Assembly (NCBI GenBank): GCA_944391315.1
Contig: CALXTD010000008.1
Location: 1 to 59,270 of the forward strand
Length of the DNA stretch: 59,270 nt
Direction of reading: 5' to 3'
Source: an uncultured Alphaproteobacteria bacterium
GTDB taxonomy: Bacteria; Pseudomonadota; Alphaproteobacteria; RF32; CAG-239
Shown here: piece after piece, positions 1 through 8,171 of the stretch
Layout of the letters: each line of letters starts with the position of its first letter
Numbering within the stretch: the stretch's first letter is position 1
The notes under the pieces: model-generated
Database searches by the model: none
Seen by the model: only the letters and a program-made list of their open reading frames with translations
Told to the model about the DNA's origin: nothing
Program-made: the position numbers and the translations under genes

Positions 1-41
1 TATAATCGAGTCGTGAAGGCAAACGAGATAGGAGAAGTATT

Positions 42-860
42 ATGTTTATCTCACGACAAAAGGCGGTTCTGACCGCGACGCTATGTTTGGCGGTAGGAAT
101 ATCGCCGACTGACGCGAGAGCTGATAATTCTGTTATCAAGAGTGACGAACAGCTTGTCTACACACTTCACACACACCTTTATGCTTCGTCACCAAGTTTG
201 CCTTCTTCTGATAAATTTCAAACCGCAGCGGTATGTTTTATTAATGATACCTCAGCTTGTGCGGATGGCATGTTTGGCGGTGGAACGAGTAGCGATGTTC
301 CAAGTTTTGACCTTAATCCTGATGAGCGTTGTTATAATGAAGGTTATACCGTGAGCGATTGCCCCGATGGCTATAAAGCCGGTGGCAAGAAATGCCCATA
401 CGGTCCGTATTATTCCGAATGCGTGGCTTCTTGCCCGAGTGATTATGTGACTTGTGAAGAACCGCATGTCGGGGTTGGTGAGCCTTGCGGCGGAAAATAT
501 GCGTCTTGCACCTGCACACCCTGCGGCGCGGGCTACGATTATACCACTATTCCAGAAGGTTATATCCAAGACGGCGAAGCCTGCCTCGATTGCGACAAAC
601 AAACCAAATATAAAGTCATAGTCAATCCATGCGACGGCTTTCAAGATTGCGGTTCTATGGGCGGTGCAGCCGGTGCCGCAACTTGCCAATCCGGCGATGT
701 AATCAAATATGATAACTGCAAACCTTGCCCGAACTTAGGAAAATACACCACTTGCCCGCAAGGAATGATTTGCGAATATGAAGAATGTTCCGGCTTGTGG
801 TATATGACCACCTGCCAAAACAACTATACTTATTATTGCGGCCTTTGCCCGGCTTATTAA
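42..860 (+). CDS. Cys-rich exported protein of unknown function
   Basis: This 272-residue protein starts at an ATG preceded by a clear AGGAGA ribosome site, and the first six bases of the window read TATAAT, which could be its -10 box. Residues 1-27 look like a signal peptide ending in ADARAD-like small residues. The mature part has about 25 cysteines, many in CP-x-G or C-x-C settings, and a module of the form C-G-G-K-Y-x-x-C-x-C that recurs in the next gene. No enzyme motif or membrane segment is seen after the signal. Disulphide-rich exported proteins of this kind are often surface or secreted proteins; that is inference. It forms a pair with the gene starting at 877. I do not recognise a named family. 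Confidence 0.8.
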   Translation: MFISRQKAVLTATLCLAVGISPTDARADNSVIKSDEQLVYTLHTHLYASSPSLPSSDKFQTAAVCFINDTSACADGMFGGGTSSDVPSFDLNPDERCYNEGYTVSDCPDGYKAGGKKCPYGPYYSECVASCPSDYVTCEEPHVGVGEPCGGKYASCTCTPCGAGYDYTTIPEGYIQDGEACLDCDKQTKYKVIVNPCDGFQDCGSMGGAAGAATCQSGDVIKYDNCKPCPNLGKYTTCPQGMICEYEECSGLWYMTTCQNNYTYYCGLCPAY

Positions 861-876
861 AATGAGGAGAAATAAA

Positions 877-1530
877 ATGAAAAAAATATTCTACTACACC
901 ACGACAGCAATCATAATAAGTTGCGGTATAACCCAAGCCCAAACCTGCGTTCCGACACCGACTTGTTCCTCACTTGGTTATACAAGCTCCTCCGCTTGCG
1001 ACGGCGGCATAAAATGCCCCTTCGGTGAAGCGTGGTACTGTCCAAGTAGCGGCTCTCAAGATATAACAGAACTTTGCTCTTTAATGGGGTATAGTTATAC
1101 TTGTACCGGAACAAATGAATCTGCCGGAACTGGACAGACCTGTAGTGGACTATACAAAGAATGTACTTGTCTAAACAATTCAGAATGGAATGGAACAAAC
1201 TGTGTATGTGACAGTTCTTACAAATTTAGCTGTACAGGAACAGGGTATTCGGGGGGCAGCGGTATTGCTTGCAGCGGAAAGTATAAGGAATGTTATTGTG
1301 AAAGCGGCTATGAATGGAAGGGCTCAAGTTGTTCTGTAGCTTCTTGTCGAGGGTACTCATCAACTTACTACTGTGAAGAAGATGCAATTGATTATAGTGA
1401 TTGGTGCCAATCAGGAAGCTCAACTTATTACAAATGCTCCGCATGCAATAGTAGAGGAAGACTATGTGAATATGATGGATCATGTATTTCTCCGTCAACT
1501 CTGTGTACAGATGATGATTTTTGGGGCTAA
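877..1530 (+). CDS. second Cys-rich exported protein
   Basis: I place the start at the ATG at 877 because GAGGAG lies seven bases before it; an upstream in-frame ATG at 862 overlaps that ribosome site. The 217-residue product has a signal peptide (residues 1-22, ending QAQ) and 26 cysteines in all. Two copies of a module of the form TG-x-x-x-S-x-G-x-G-x-x-C-S-G-x-Y-K-E-C-x-C lie near residues 75-105 and 120-150, so part of the protein arose by internal duplication. The same CxGKYxxCxC core is in the preceding gene, 16 bases upstream, so the two are probably co-transcribed paralogues. Extracellular or surface location is inferred from the signal peptide and cysteine content. Function unknown. 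Confidence 0.8.
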   Translation: MKKIFYYTTTAIIISCGITQAQTCVPTPTCSSLGYTSSSACDGGIKCPFGEAWYCPSSGSQDITELCSLMGYSYTCTGTNESAGTGQTCSGLYKECTCLNNSEWNGTNCVCDSSYKFSCTGTGYSGGSGIACSGKYKECYCESGYEWKGSSCSVASCRGYSSTYYCEEDAIDYSDWCQSGSSTYYKCSACNSRGRLCEYDGSCISPSTLCTDDDFWG

Positions 1531-1555
1531 ATCTTCTAGCATTTCTGCTAAAATT

Positions 1556-2464
1556 TTAACCTCTTTCTCCAGAGCGAACTGTTTGAAACAGTTGTGTTTG
1601 ATTGACAATGCCTGCATAGCGGAGAAGTTTTTCCGGCATAGGAAAGTCAAGGTTAACGGCAGACGCTAGGCAAACCTCTTTGCCGTTGACTTGATAGGTA
1701 AAATAATGTTCCGCCAGCTCTTTAAGCATTTTATGAGAGCTATCGGCTTTTTTGCCTTGCACGAGTTCTTTATATTGGTCAAGATGAGCGGCAAAGTCGC
1801 TGTTTTCATCTTGGTAATAATGCTTTTTATCGGGAGATGATACCCAGTCTGCCTGTGTCTGCTGGGTGATTTTTTTCATCTCATCAAGACTTTGTGGTGT
1901 CTTTTCTATAAGTTGCTCTCGATTCGTTGCCGAAATTTCATCAAGATAGCGGTTAATAAGAAAATCTTTGTTGGTTAAGCGCAGACCATATTTTTTGTGC
2001 AGTTGATAGAAAAAATGCTGATTCTCTTCATGTTTTAGCTCATGCGCTGCTGACAGTTGCGGATTCTTCTCTTTTATTTTTTGAAAATGCGCCATAGCTG
2101 ATTTCACAAACTTTTTTTCTTCTTCCGAAAGTGTGGATAGTACATCTTTATCAATACACAACATATAGCCATAGAGTGTAATTTTAGGAAATCCGAGATT
2201 TTTAAATCCGGCAAGGGTCGTCGGCAAAGGCTGCGTTTGTTCAGAAATATTTTTTAGCGCGATTTGATTCGTTTTTGCATCACGCTTAATCGTATATACT
2301 TCAGGATAATACATCAGCTGCAAACCACGAGCTTTTTGCCCTTCTGAAACCATGGAATCAGGGCAGGAAAACTCGTCAGGAAAAATAAGAGGCTCCGCGT
2401 TTTTCGGAATATAAAAAGCGCTTTTGCCACCGCATTTGTTTTTCAGCCGATTAATATAAGGCAT
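1556..2464 (-). CDS. hypothetical protein with HELKH motif, possible zinc metalloprotease
   Basis: The 302-residue product has no signal peptide or membrane segment. Residues 141-145 read HELKH, a match to the HExxH zinc-binding motif, and a DEISA motif with Glu176 lies 31 residues after the second His, where gluzincin-type peptidases place their third zinc ligand. The surrounding residues are helix-rich and highly charged, as expected for the active-site helix pair. The start ATG has ACGGAG eight bases upstream. It is read convergently with the Cys-rich pair and follows the flavoprotein gene after a terminator hairpin. The metalloprotease call rests on motif and spacing only; I do not recognise the family, and the C-terminal third has no recognised feature. 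Confidence 0.6.
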   Translation of the reverse strand: MPYINRLKNKCGGKSAFYIPKNAEPLIFPDEFSCPDSMVSEGQKARGLQLMYYPEVYTIKRDAKTNQIALKNISEQTQPLPTTLAGFKNLGFPKITLYGYMLCIDKDVLSTLSEEEKKFVKSAMAHFQKIKEKNPQLSAAHELKHEENQHFFYQLHKKYGLRLTNKDFLINRYLDEISATNREQLIEKTPQSLDEMKKITQQTQADWVSSPDKKHYYQDENSDFAAHLDQYKELVQGKKADSSHKMLKELAEHYFTYQVNGKEVCLASAVNLDFPMPEKLLRYAGIVNQTQLFQTVRSGERG

Positions 2465-2485
2465 AAAGAAAACTCCGTAAAAAAA

Positions 2486-2508
2486 TTCTCCGGCTTAGAA
2501 CCGGAGAA
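2486..2508 (-). terminator. rho-independent terminator after the flavoprotein gene
   Basis: An 8-bp perfect stem (TTCTCCGG / CCGGAGAA) with a 7-base loop is followed on the minus strand by seven T residues. It lies just after the stop of the minus-strand gene 2515-3903 and just before the start region of the next minus-strand gene. Confidence 0.8.
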
Positions 2509-2514
2509 CAAGAC

Positions 2515-3903
2515 CTATTGCCCTGATTTAATTTTTTCAATCAGTTCTTTGACCGACGGAACACCGTTGCGATATAATGGGTCGGTTGCAAAACGATAAA
2601 CCTGATGTCCGGCAAACAACAAATGATCTTTAACGCTGCCGCCGTGACCGACTTCATACAATGTCTTATGAATGCAATAAGAACGCGGGTCAGGAAGTTT
2701 TCCTGTTGTGCCTGTCGCTTTTGACCAAGTTGAAAATTGGCACTGAGACAAACAACCGACACAAGCCGCACGGTCTTTTTTCATCTGCTTAACTTCTTCC
2801 GGAGTCATAAAGACTACGGTAGAATCCGGCGTTTCTTGAATATCGGTAAAACCGGCACTCAATTGTTGTTCTACTTTAGAAGCGTCTTGCGGCTTAATAT
2901 AAACGGTTTTATGTTCATTAATTGCCAACGGGTGAGAAAACTCACTATTTGCCTCCGTAACAAAAGCAACCTCGCCTTGTTTGCGCTCAATCAAACGCTC
3001 AAGGAACGTATTTTTAATTGCCGAAGAGAAAAAGCCTGTCGGGCTGAATTTTTGCAGGATTACATCACCTTTTTTGACCTGCATCATAACTTTTTTCCAA
3101 GCATCGCTGATTGGGCTTTCTTTAGTCATCATCGGGCGCGTACCAAATTGGAAAGCGATTTTTCCGATATCCGGATTATCAATGTAATCCTTCCATTCAT
3201 CGAGAGACCAAACGCCGCCGGCCAAAATAATCGGCAAGTCTTTCATATTGATAGAATTCAAAAACTTGCGTAGCTCAACCAGTCTTTCATAAGGCTTCTG
3301 CGGCTTGGTCGGATCTTCGGCATTAGACAAGCCATTGTGACCACCGGCCAACCACGGATCTTCATAAACCACACCGCCAAGAAATTCTGTAAAGCGAGAA
3401 TAAGCTCTTCTCCACAAAACTTGAAAAGCTCTGGCTGAAGAAACAATTGGGTAGTAATAAACACCAAATTTTGAGGCCAGTTCACCCAAGTGATAAGGCA
3501 ACCCTGCACCGCAGGTAATTCCGTGAATGAGCCCTTTCGCACGCTCCAAAACGCCGGTCAACATTCTTTCGGAATCCGCCATTTCCCAGAGCATGTTCAT
3601 ATGAATACGACCGTTTCCGTTAGAGATTTCATGAGCAACCTGAGCCTGAGCCACACCGCCGCGAATAGCATATTCAACCATTTCTTCATGACGATCTTTA
3701 CGCAGCTTTTTAGAAAAAGTCTCTATAACAACATTGCCTTTATCATCATAAAAATCAGGACTAACGCCGGAAAAAGTACCGACACAATTTTCTTTTGCCC
3801 AAGCACCAGAGCTAAATCCGTTACTGGCATTAATACCTTTTCCGCCCTCAATTAAGGGAAGAACCTCTTTACCCGAGATAACGATAGGATTTAAATTTAT
3901 CAC
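2515..3903 (-). CDS. nitronate monooxygenase / 2-nitropropane dioxygenase-like flavoprotein
   Basis: This 462-residue protein has the TIM-barrel features of the NPD / nitronate monooxygenase FMN family: a Gly-rich N-terminal region, a GLIHGITCGAGLP stretch, an AGGHNG motif near residue 188 and LILAGGVWS with FGTRPM near the FMN phosphate site. It is about 100 residues longer than usual members. The extra C-terminal part holds Cys381, Cys384, Cys388 and Cys410 in a C-x2-C-x3-C plus C pattern, which could bind metal or an iron-sulphur cluster. The start is GTG with GAGG nine bases upstream. Members oxidise alkyl nitronates or serve as enoyl reductases, so the exact substrate is open. It appears to be a single-gene transcript. 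Confidence 0.75.
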   Translation of the reverse strand: MINLNPIVISGKEVLPLIEGGKGINASNGFSSGAWAKENCVGTFSGVSPDFYDDKGNVVIETFSKKLRKDRHEEMVEYAIRGGVAQAQVAHEISNGNGRIHMNMLWEMADSERMLTGVLERAKGLIHGITCGAGLPYHLGELASKFGVYYYPIVSSARAFQVLWRRAYSRFTEFLGGVVYEDPWLAGGHNGLSNAEDPTKPQKPYERLVELRKFLNSINMKDLPIILAGGVWSLDEWKDYIDNPDIGKIAFQFGTRPMMTKESPISDAWKKVMMQVKKGDVILQKFSPTGFFSSAIKNTFLERLIERKQGEVAFVTEANSEFSHPLAINEHKTVYIKPQDASKVEQQLSAGFTDIQETPDSTVVFMTPEEVKQMKKDRAACVGCLSQCQFSTWSKATGTTGKLPDPRSYCIHKTLYEVGHGGSVKDHLLFAGHQVYRFATDPLYRNGVPSVKELIEKIKSGQ

Positions 3904-3985
3904 TGTTTACAACCTCAAATATAAAACAAACTACAAGGACAATAACATAAAAAAATAAAAATGTGTAGTTTAAATATAATTTTTT

Positions 3986-5461
3986 TTACAAGGAAAGTGG
4001 CGGCAGGAAAAGCCCGTCGGGAAATTCGTTCAAAAAGAGAAGGGCGATAAGAATGCAAATAAAAGCATAAACTTGCAACATCTGGGTTAGCGCGCGATTT
4101 TGCAATAGGGGCAACCTGTCCTTAAAATGCTTGATAAAGCGATTAATTCCAAACATTGTAAGCGTGATGAGAACCGCCTGCATTCCAAAGCCGATATCTT
4201 TCAGCCAAGAGCCGACGCTTCCGACAATTTTGAATAGCGCAGCAAAAAAGATCAAATAGCAGATGATGCCGGCAATCGTAAAGTTTTTGATTTTTTGCGC
4301 CTCGCTGAGTTTTTCAGCTTTATTTTTTTCAAAATTTTCCACCGACAAAGAAGAAACTTCCATACCGCGCAACATTTGCGGTGTTTCTTTTTGCTTTTGC
4401 ACATGAACCAAAGTACCTTTAAGGCGTTCCTCAGCCACACATAATCCGCATCCTTTTGCGGTAAAATAAGCATGATTAGGATTCTTTTTACAGGTTTTCA
4501 GATTTTTGAGCAAATATTTAAGATGATTTTGCCATTCTTCGGCCGAAGGACGTTTACCGCCACGCACAAAGGCCCGTTCAAACATTTCGAGTGTTTTAGG
4601 GTCAAAATATTCATGCAAAGAATAAGGGTGAGGGGCTTGATACGTGTCCGGCCACAGGCCATAAGCATAATGATACTGCTCAATACGGTTCTGAATGGTG
4701 AGCATTTCAACATCTTTTCTCGGTGTTCCCGAAAACGGGTGAATTCCGTTATTAAGAAGCTTAAAAATCATAACCGCAAGCGCAAACTTGTCTTGCTCTT
4801 CGCCCATTTCATCACAAGACTGAGACATTCCTTCCGGATAGATATATTCCTCGCTGACAAACTCTGCCGGATAGCGAACACCTTCTTTTTCGCCTTTAAT
4901 CGAAAAACCGTCACAGTCAACCATGGCAACCATCATAGAATCTTTATAGACTGAAACATTTGACGGTTTGAGGTCAACAATATAATGTCCGGCACGGTGC
5001 AGAGCAGCCACCATTGAGGTCACGTTATAAGCAGCAAAAATGCGATAAGAATATTTTTCTGACAGCCCGAGCTTTTTTCGAATAGCTTTTTGCATAAGAT
5101 GGTCTAAGGAGACCGCCTCGTCCATTTTAACCAAAGGCATCAGATATCCGACGCAAAAACCGTTTTCATCATCAAGCACGGCTTCCGGCCAAGCAATTTG
5201 AACATATTCGACACCGTTTTTTATCGCCGGCGGAAAATGAGGCGGATTATGGAGCATCGCCTCTAATTTTTGACGGTTTGTTGCACTTTTGCTTCGGTTA
5301 TGAAAGATTTTTGCCACAACCTGCGGAAAGTTTTTTACAAGATAGATTCGACCGGCCGCACCACCGCGATTAATTATTGACCCGAGTGTAATTTTTTCAA
5401 AACGCCCGTTGGGATAAATGGCGGCATAAGAGTTTCCTTCAAGATTTGGCTGTTCAATCAT
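3986..5461 (-). CDS. TerY-triad Ser/Thr protein kinase with C-terminal membrane segments
   Basis: I choose the ATG at 5461 (491 residues) because GAGG lies five bases before it and the codon overlaps the stop of the phosphatase gene as TGATG, a sign of translational coupling. The kinase domain covers residues 20-300: a glycine loop near NRGGAAG (31-37), the ATP lysine at K51, the catalytic loop V-D-L-K-P-S-N (D163, N168) and D-C-D-G in place of DFG (D184). Around residues 330-355 a C-x-x-N-P-x-H plus C-G-L-C pattern suggests a zinc ribbon. Three hydrophobic segments near residues 400-485 indicate membrane anchoring. With the vWA and PP2C genes it forms the TerY-type phosphorylation triad known from tellurium-resistance-related and stress loci. 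Its target is not evident. Confidence 0.85.
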   Translation of the reverse strand: MIEQPNLEGNSYAAIYPNGRFEKITLGSIINRGGAAGRIYLVKNFPQVVAKIFHNRSKSATNRQKLEAMLHNPPHFPPAIKNGVEYVQIAWPEAVLDDENGFCVGYLMPLVKMDEAVSLDHLMQKAIRKKLGLSEKYSYRIFAAYNVTSMVAALHRAGHYIVDLKPSNVSVYKDSMMVAMVDCDGFSIKGEKEGVRYPAEFVSEEYIYPEGMSQSCDEMGEEQDKFALAVMIFKLLNNGIHPFSGTPRKDVEMLTIQNRIEQYHYAYGLWPDTYQAPHPYSLHEYFDPKTLEMFERAFVRGGKRPSAEEWQNHLKYLLKNLKTCKKNPNHAYFTAKGCGLCVAEERLKGTLVHVQKQKETPQMLRGMEVSSLSVENFEKNKAEKLSEAQKIKNFTIAGIICYLIFFAALFKIVGSVGSWLKDIGFGMQAVLITLTMFGINRFIKHFKDRLPLLQNRALTQMLQVYAFICILIALLFLNEFPDGLFLPPLSL

Positions 5462-6213
5462 CACAACCTCGCCCAAAGAAGAGTTTTATCATCAGAATTA
5501 AGACGCTTTGCCAAAGGCGTGTTCAGCGTATTATTCAACGCGCGCACGGCTTTTTCCTTAGTCATTGGTTGTGTCAAAAAATTATTGATAGGCAGCAAAA
5601 ATCCTTTTTCGATTTTGGTAAAATCGGCAGAGAAAGCAAAGTTAGTAAGCCCGTCGCTCATCAAAAAGAGCGTGTCAGCACCTTCAAAGGAGGTAAAGCG
5701 AAGGGAATCTTTCCAGTCATCCATAGTATAAAAAAATGTTTCGCAAGAAAAGGCTCCGTTCTCGGGCTTGGACGCCACAAAATGGTCGCAATTATCTGCA
5801 TTAAAAGCGATTCCCGCGCCGTCACCGATATGAAAGAAAATCCCTTTTTTATCGCGGCAAACAGCACCGATAAGCGTTGCCGAAAAATCCATCAGCCCGT
5901 CAGCATTTTTCTGCTTATTAAAACGGTGGCGCAAAAGCTTGTTTCTTGCTACGGAAATTGCCCGCACAACATGCTGATGTATGTTTTCAAAGTCACAGTT
6001 AGAAAGAAGGTCAACAACTGTTTCGCAAATAACGCGAGCCCCGATTTTTCCATATTTAGCAGAGCCTGCACCGTCAGAAACGACAGCCACAAAATTCTTG
6101 CCTGAGGACTTATGTTTAAAAAAGTCCTGACACGGCATTTTGCGATAGCAGTGCATCGGCCCGCAAACACTGGCGGCCACAACCTTTATGTTATTAGAAT
6201 TGTTCTTCTTCAT
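5461..6213 (-). CDS. PP2C-family Ser/Thr phosphatase of the TerY triad
   Basis: The product is about 250 residues when started at the ATG at 6213, which overlaps the end of the vWA gene by 20 bases. PP2C signatures are visible: V-S-D-G-A-G-S (Asp47, metal binding) near the N-terminus and L-M-S-D-G-L near residue 185, with a C-terminal Asp-rich stretch. Such phosphatases use two Mn/Mg ions to dephosphorylate Ser/Thr. Gene order vWA-PP2C-kinase with overlapping ends supports one coupled operon in which the phosphatase opposes the kinase. An in-frame start farther upstream (6279) would lie deep within the vWA gene and has no better ribosome site. Confidence 0.85.
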   Translation of the reverse strand: MKKNNSNNIKVVAASVCGPMHCYRKMPCQDFFKHKSSGKNFVAVVSDGAGSAKYGKIGARVICETVVDLLSNCDFENIHQHVVRAISVARNKLLRHRFNKQKNADGLMDFSATLIGAVCRDKKGIFFHIGDGAGIAFNADNCDHFVASKPENGAFSCETFFYTMDDWKDSLRFTSFEGADTLFLMSDGLTNFAFSADFTKIEKGFLLPINNFLTQPMTKEKAVRALNNTLNTPLAKRLNSDDKTLLWARL

Positions 6214-6892
6214 TCCAATCGCCCGTATCTTCAAGCAAATCAGGAACATTCGGAGCAGCTTTTGAGACGCAAGACACACTGCGTGATAGCCACAAGAAAA
6301 ATTCAGTAAATTTCAGCCCCGTCAAACGCTTAGGAGATATAGTTGAAAACTTAGCCAATTTTTCTAAATTAGCGCCTTGAGTTCCGACCGCATGAATCAC
6401 CACTTTTTTATTTATTTGAGCCTGACGGCACTTTTCGGCAATAATCTCCCAATCATAATCTGTCGGTTCACCATCACTGATAAGAAAAATCCAAGGCCTT
6501 TTAGAGGTAATACCACAACTGTCATAAAGGCATTTCTGCTCTTCAATTTTTTGCAAAGCTTTTTCCATTGCCTTTCCAAGAGGGGTAAGCCCGCCGGCTT
6601 CCATAACCGGTGCTTCAAAATTCATGGCATCTACCCAATCGGAAGATACTTCTGCCTCATCTTTTCCAAAGGCTTTAATGATAAGGAGCTGCACGCGAGA
6701 ACTTGCATCAATATCTTCTTTAAGTTCTTTTTCAAGGGCTTTCAAACCGGCGTTCAGCTGTTTAATCGGTTCGCCACGCATAGAGCCGGAGCAGTCTAAA
6801 ACCAACACGCAAGGCGTGCGCTCATTTGCATTATCGGCAAATTCCACATAAGGAATCATTTCGTCGGAAAAAGAATTTTTATCATCAACCAT
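6194..6892 (-). CDS. TerY-like von Willebrand A domain protein
   Basis: This 232-residue protein is essentially one vWA domain. The MIDAS metal site is intact: D-C-S-G-S (Asp33, Ser35, Ser37) after V-L-V-L, and I-S-D-G-E-P-T-D near residue 140 supplying the distal Asp. TerY proteins of this length bind a divalent ion and are thought to scaffold the partner kinase and phosphatase. It is the first gene of the three-gene triad. No TerD, TerC or other tellurite genes are in the window, so a direct role in tellurite resistance is not supported here. The final codons encode an acidic tail that overlaps the phosphatase start. Confidence 0.85.
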   Translation of the reverse strand: MVDDKNSFSDEMIPYVEFADNANERTPCVLVLDCSGSMRGEPIKQLNAGLKALEKELKEDIDASSRVQLLIIKAFGKDEAEVSSDWVDAMNFEAPVMEAGGLTPLGKAMEKALQKIEEQKCLYDSCGITSKRPWIFLISDGEPTDYDWEIIAEKCRQAQINKKVVIHAVGTQGANLEKLAKFSTISPKRLTGLKFTEFFLWLSRSVSCVSKAAPNVPDLLEDTGDWNEEEQF

Positions 6893-6916
6893 AACCGGAT
6901 TCGCCTTAAAATAAAA

Positions 6917-7045
6917 TTACACACGAGGATAAGAGTGAGGATAGCCGGAGCCTTCATATGGCTCGGGAGAGGCCATTTTGCCGCAAGCCGCAAGAGAGAC
7001 GGCTAAAAAAGCAGCCAACACTAAAAACAAACAAAATTTCTTCAT
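6917..7045 (-). CDS. 42-residue LptM-like lipoprotein
   Basis: A short gene of 43 codons including the stop. The product has a Lys-containing N-terminus, a hydrophobic signal and the lipobox L-A-A-C at residues 18-21, then C-G-K-M-A-S-P-E-P-Y and a Pro/Tyr-rich tail ending Y-P-R-V. This matches the shape of LptM/YifL-type tiny lipoproteins (C-G-x-K/R-G/M-x-P-x-P, then a short tail), which in E. coli help assemble the LPS transporter LptDE. An AAGG ribosome site lies 7-8 bases before the ATG. In many alphaproteobacteria such a gene lies by a TlpA-family gene, as here (divergent, 94 bases apart), though argH and lysA are absent. LptM identity is inference from size, lipobox and context. Confidence 0.7.
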   Translation of the reverse strand: MKKFCLFLVLAAFLAVSLAACGKMASPEPYEGSGYPHSYPRV

Positions 7046-7139
7046 GATTTTGAAACCTTTTTGCTATATACTATCTTCTATAAAAAGAGTTATACTCTTA
7101 AAGCAAGAGAAACACAAAACTTATATTGCAGTTATTAAG

Positions 7140-7682
7140 ATGATAAAATACATACTCGGAATAATCCTCAGTTGTAGCATAAGCGTTGCGGTAGCATCGC
7201 AAAGAGGCATAAATATATATGAAACACCGCGTGAACTGCCTTCACGTTCACTTATGCGCTCTGATGGAACAGAAATAAAACTGACGGACTTTGATAACGA
7301 TTTTGTTGTCGCCGTATTTTGGTCACGTCATTGTATGCCCTGTATTAAAGAACTTGATGATCTTCAAGAATTTGCGGATAAAACAGCCGACAAGGGGATA
7401 AAGGTTGTGCTGATTTCTCCGTCACAAGAATGGTCTAATACCTTAGAACAAAGAGAATTTTTAGACCGCTTTGGTGCCGAGAAAATGGATTTTTACATTG
7501 ATGAAAAAAGCAATTTAGCTGCCGACTTAGGAATATTCACATCACCTAATGCAGTATTGATAAGCAAGCAAGGTTACGAAATCGGACGGCTTCGCGGTGC
7601 TGCCAAATGGGGTGATGACCGTGTTGTTGAATATATTAACCGCATAAAAACAGAAAAATCGGACATGGTAGAAAATGACTGA
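7140..7682 (+). CDS. TlpA-family thiol-disulphide oxidoreductase
   Basis: The ATG at 7140 (180 residues) begins directly with a signal peptide or anchor (M-I-K-Y-I-L-G-I-I-L), so I prefer it to an upstream in-frame start that overlaps the divergent lipoprotein gene. The thioredoxin-fold active site is W-S-R-H-C-M-P-C (Cys65, Cys68), with the cis-proline loop near T-S-P-N and a C-terminal G-R-L-R-G motif. TlpA-like proteins act in the periplasm, reducing or shuffling disulphides, for example in cytochrome maturation. Its stop overlaps the start of the next gene by eight bases. A possible promoter (TTGAAA at 7050, TATCTT at 7072, 16-base spacer) is weak. Confidence 0.85.
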   Translation: MIKYILGIILSCSISVAVASQRGINIYETPRELPSRSLMRSDGTEIKLTDFDNDFVVAVFWSRHCMPCIKELDDLQEFADKTADKGIKVVLISPSQEWSNTLEQREFLDRFGAEKMDFYIDEKSNLAADLGIFTSPNAVLISKQGYEIGRLRGAAKWGDDRVVEYINRIKTEKSDMVEND

Positions 7683-8109
7683 AAAATGTTATATTGATTG
7701 GAACAGCTTTCACCAAGATGTAAAGCTTTTGGCACAAAAAATAAAAGCAACCGGAGGGTTTAATAAAATAATAGCCATCAGCCGAGGCGGATTGCTTCCG
7801 GCCGGAATTTTGGCTTATGAGCTTGATATCCGCAACTCTCAGGCCATAAATATATCCAGCTATGATAATAATGAACGCCGAGAAGACGATAAAATAGAGC
7901 TGGATTGCAATGTCGGAGAGGTCGATAACCACACTTTGATTGTTGATGATTTGTCAGACACGGGACGCACCTTCCGTTTGGTGCGCAAACTTTATCCGCA
8001 AGCGCGCTACGCAGCCGTATACAGCAAGCCTAAGGGGCATGGTGATGTCGATATCTGCGCCAAAGAACTCCCTGACAAATGGATTGTCTTTCCTTGGGAT
8101 ATCGAATAA
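7675..8109 (+). CDS. gpt: xanthine/guanine-type phosphoribosyltransferase
   Basis: The 144-residue product has a type I phosphoribosyltransferase fold: I-S-R-G-G-L near residue 35 and the PRPP-binding loop L-I-V-D-D-L-S-D-T-G-R-T at 88-99, followed by a W-I-V-F-P-W tail typical of Gpt. Gpt enzymes transfer a phosphoribosyl group from PRPP to xanthine or guanine in purine salvage. The size fits E. coli Gpt (about 152 residues). The gene overlaps tlpA by eight bases and is followed by a strong bidirectional terminator. Substrate preference cannot be read from sequence, so hypoxanthine use is possible. Confidence 0.75.
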   Translation: MTEKCYIDWNSFHQDVKLLAQKIKATGGFNKIIAISRGGLLPAGILAYELDIRNSQAINISSYDNNERREDDKIELDCNVGEVDNHTLIVDDLSDTGRTFRLVRKLYPQARYAAVYSKPKGHGDVDICAKELPDKWIVFPWDIE

Positions 8110-8123
8110 AAAAAGTTACAAAT

Positions 8124-8154
8124 AAAAAGCCCTTGTTCGAAACAAGGGCTTTTT
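8124..8154. terminator. bidirectional rho-independent terminator
   Basis: A 14-bp stem (AAAAAGCCCTTGTT paired with its complement) has a 3-base CGA loop and ends in T-runs on both strands. It separates the plus-strand gpt gene from the convergent ATPase gene that ends at 8172. Confidence 0.9.
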
Positions 8155-8171
8155 GATGAAATCGCGCCAAA

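Noticed and set aside
1537..1550. A 5-bp hairpin (TAGCA / TGCTA) between the convergent genes near 1.5 kb.
   Set aside because: Too short and low in GC to call as a terminator, though it might end the Cys-rich gene transcript.
3986..6892. A tellurite-resistance operon.
   Set aside because: Only the kinase, phosphatase and vWA triad is present, with no TerA-F, TerZ or TerC.
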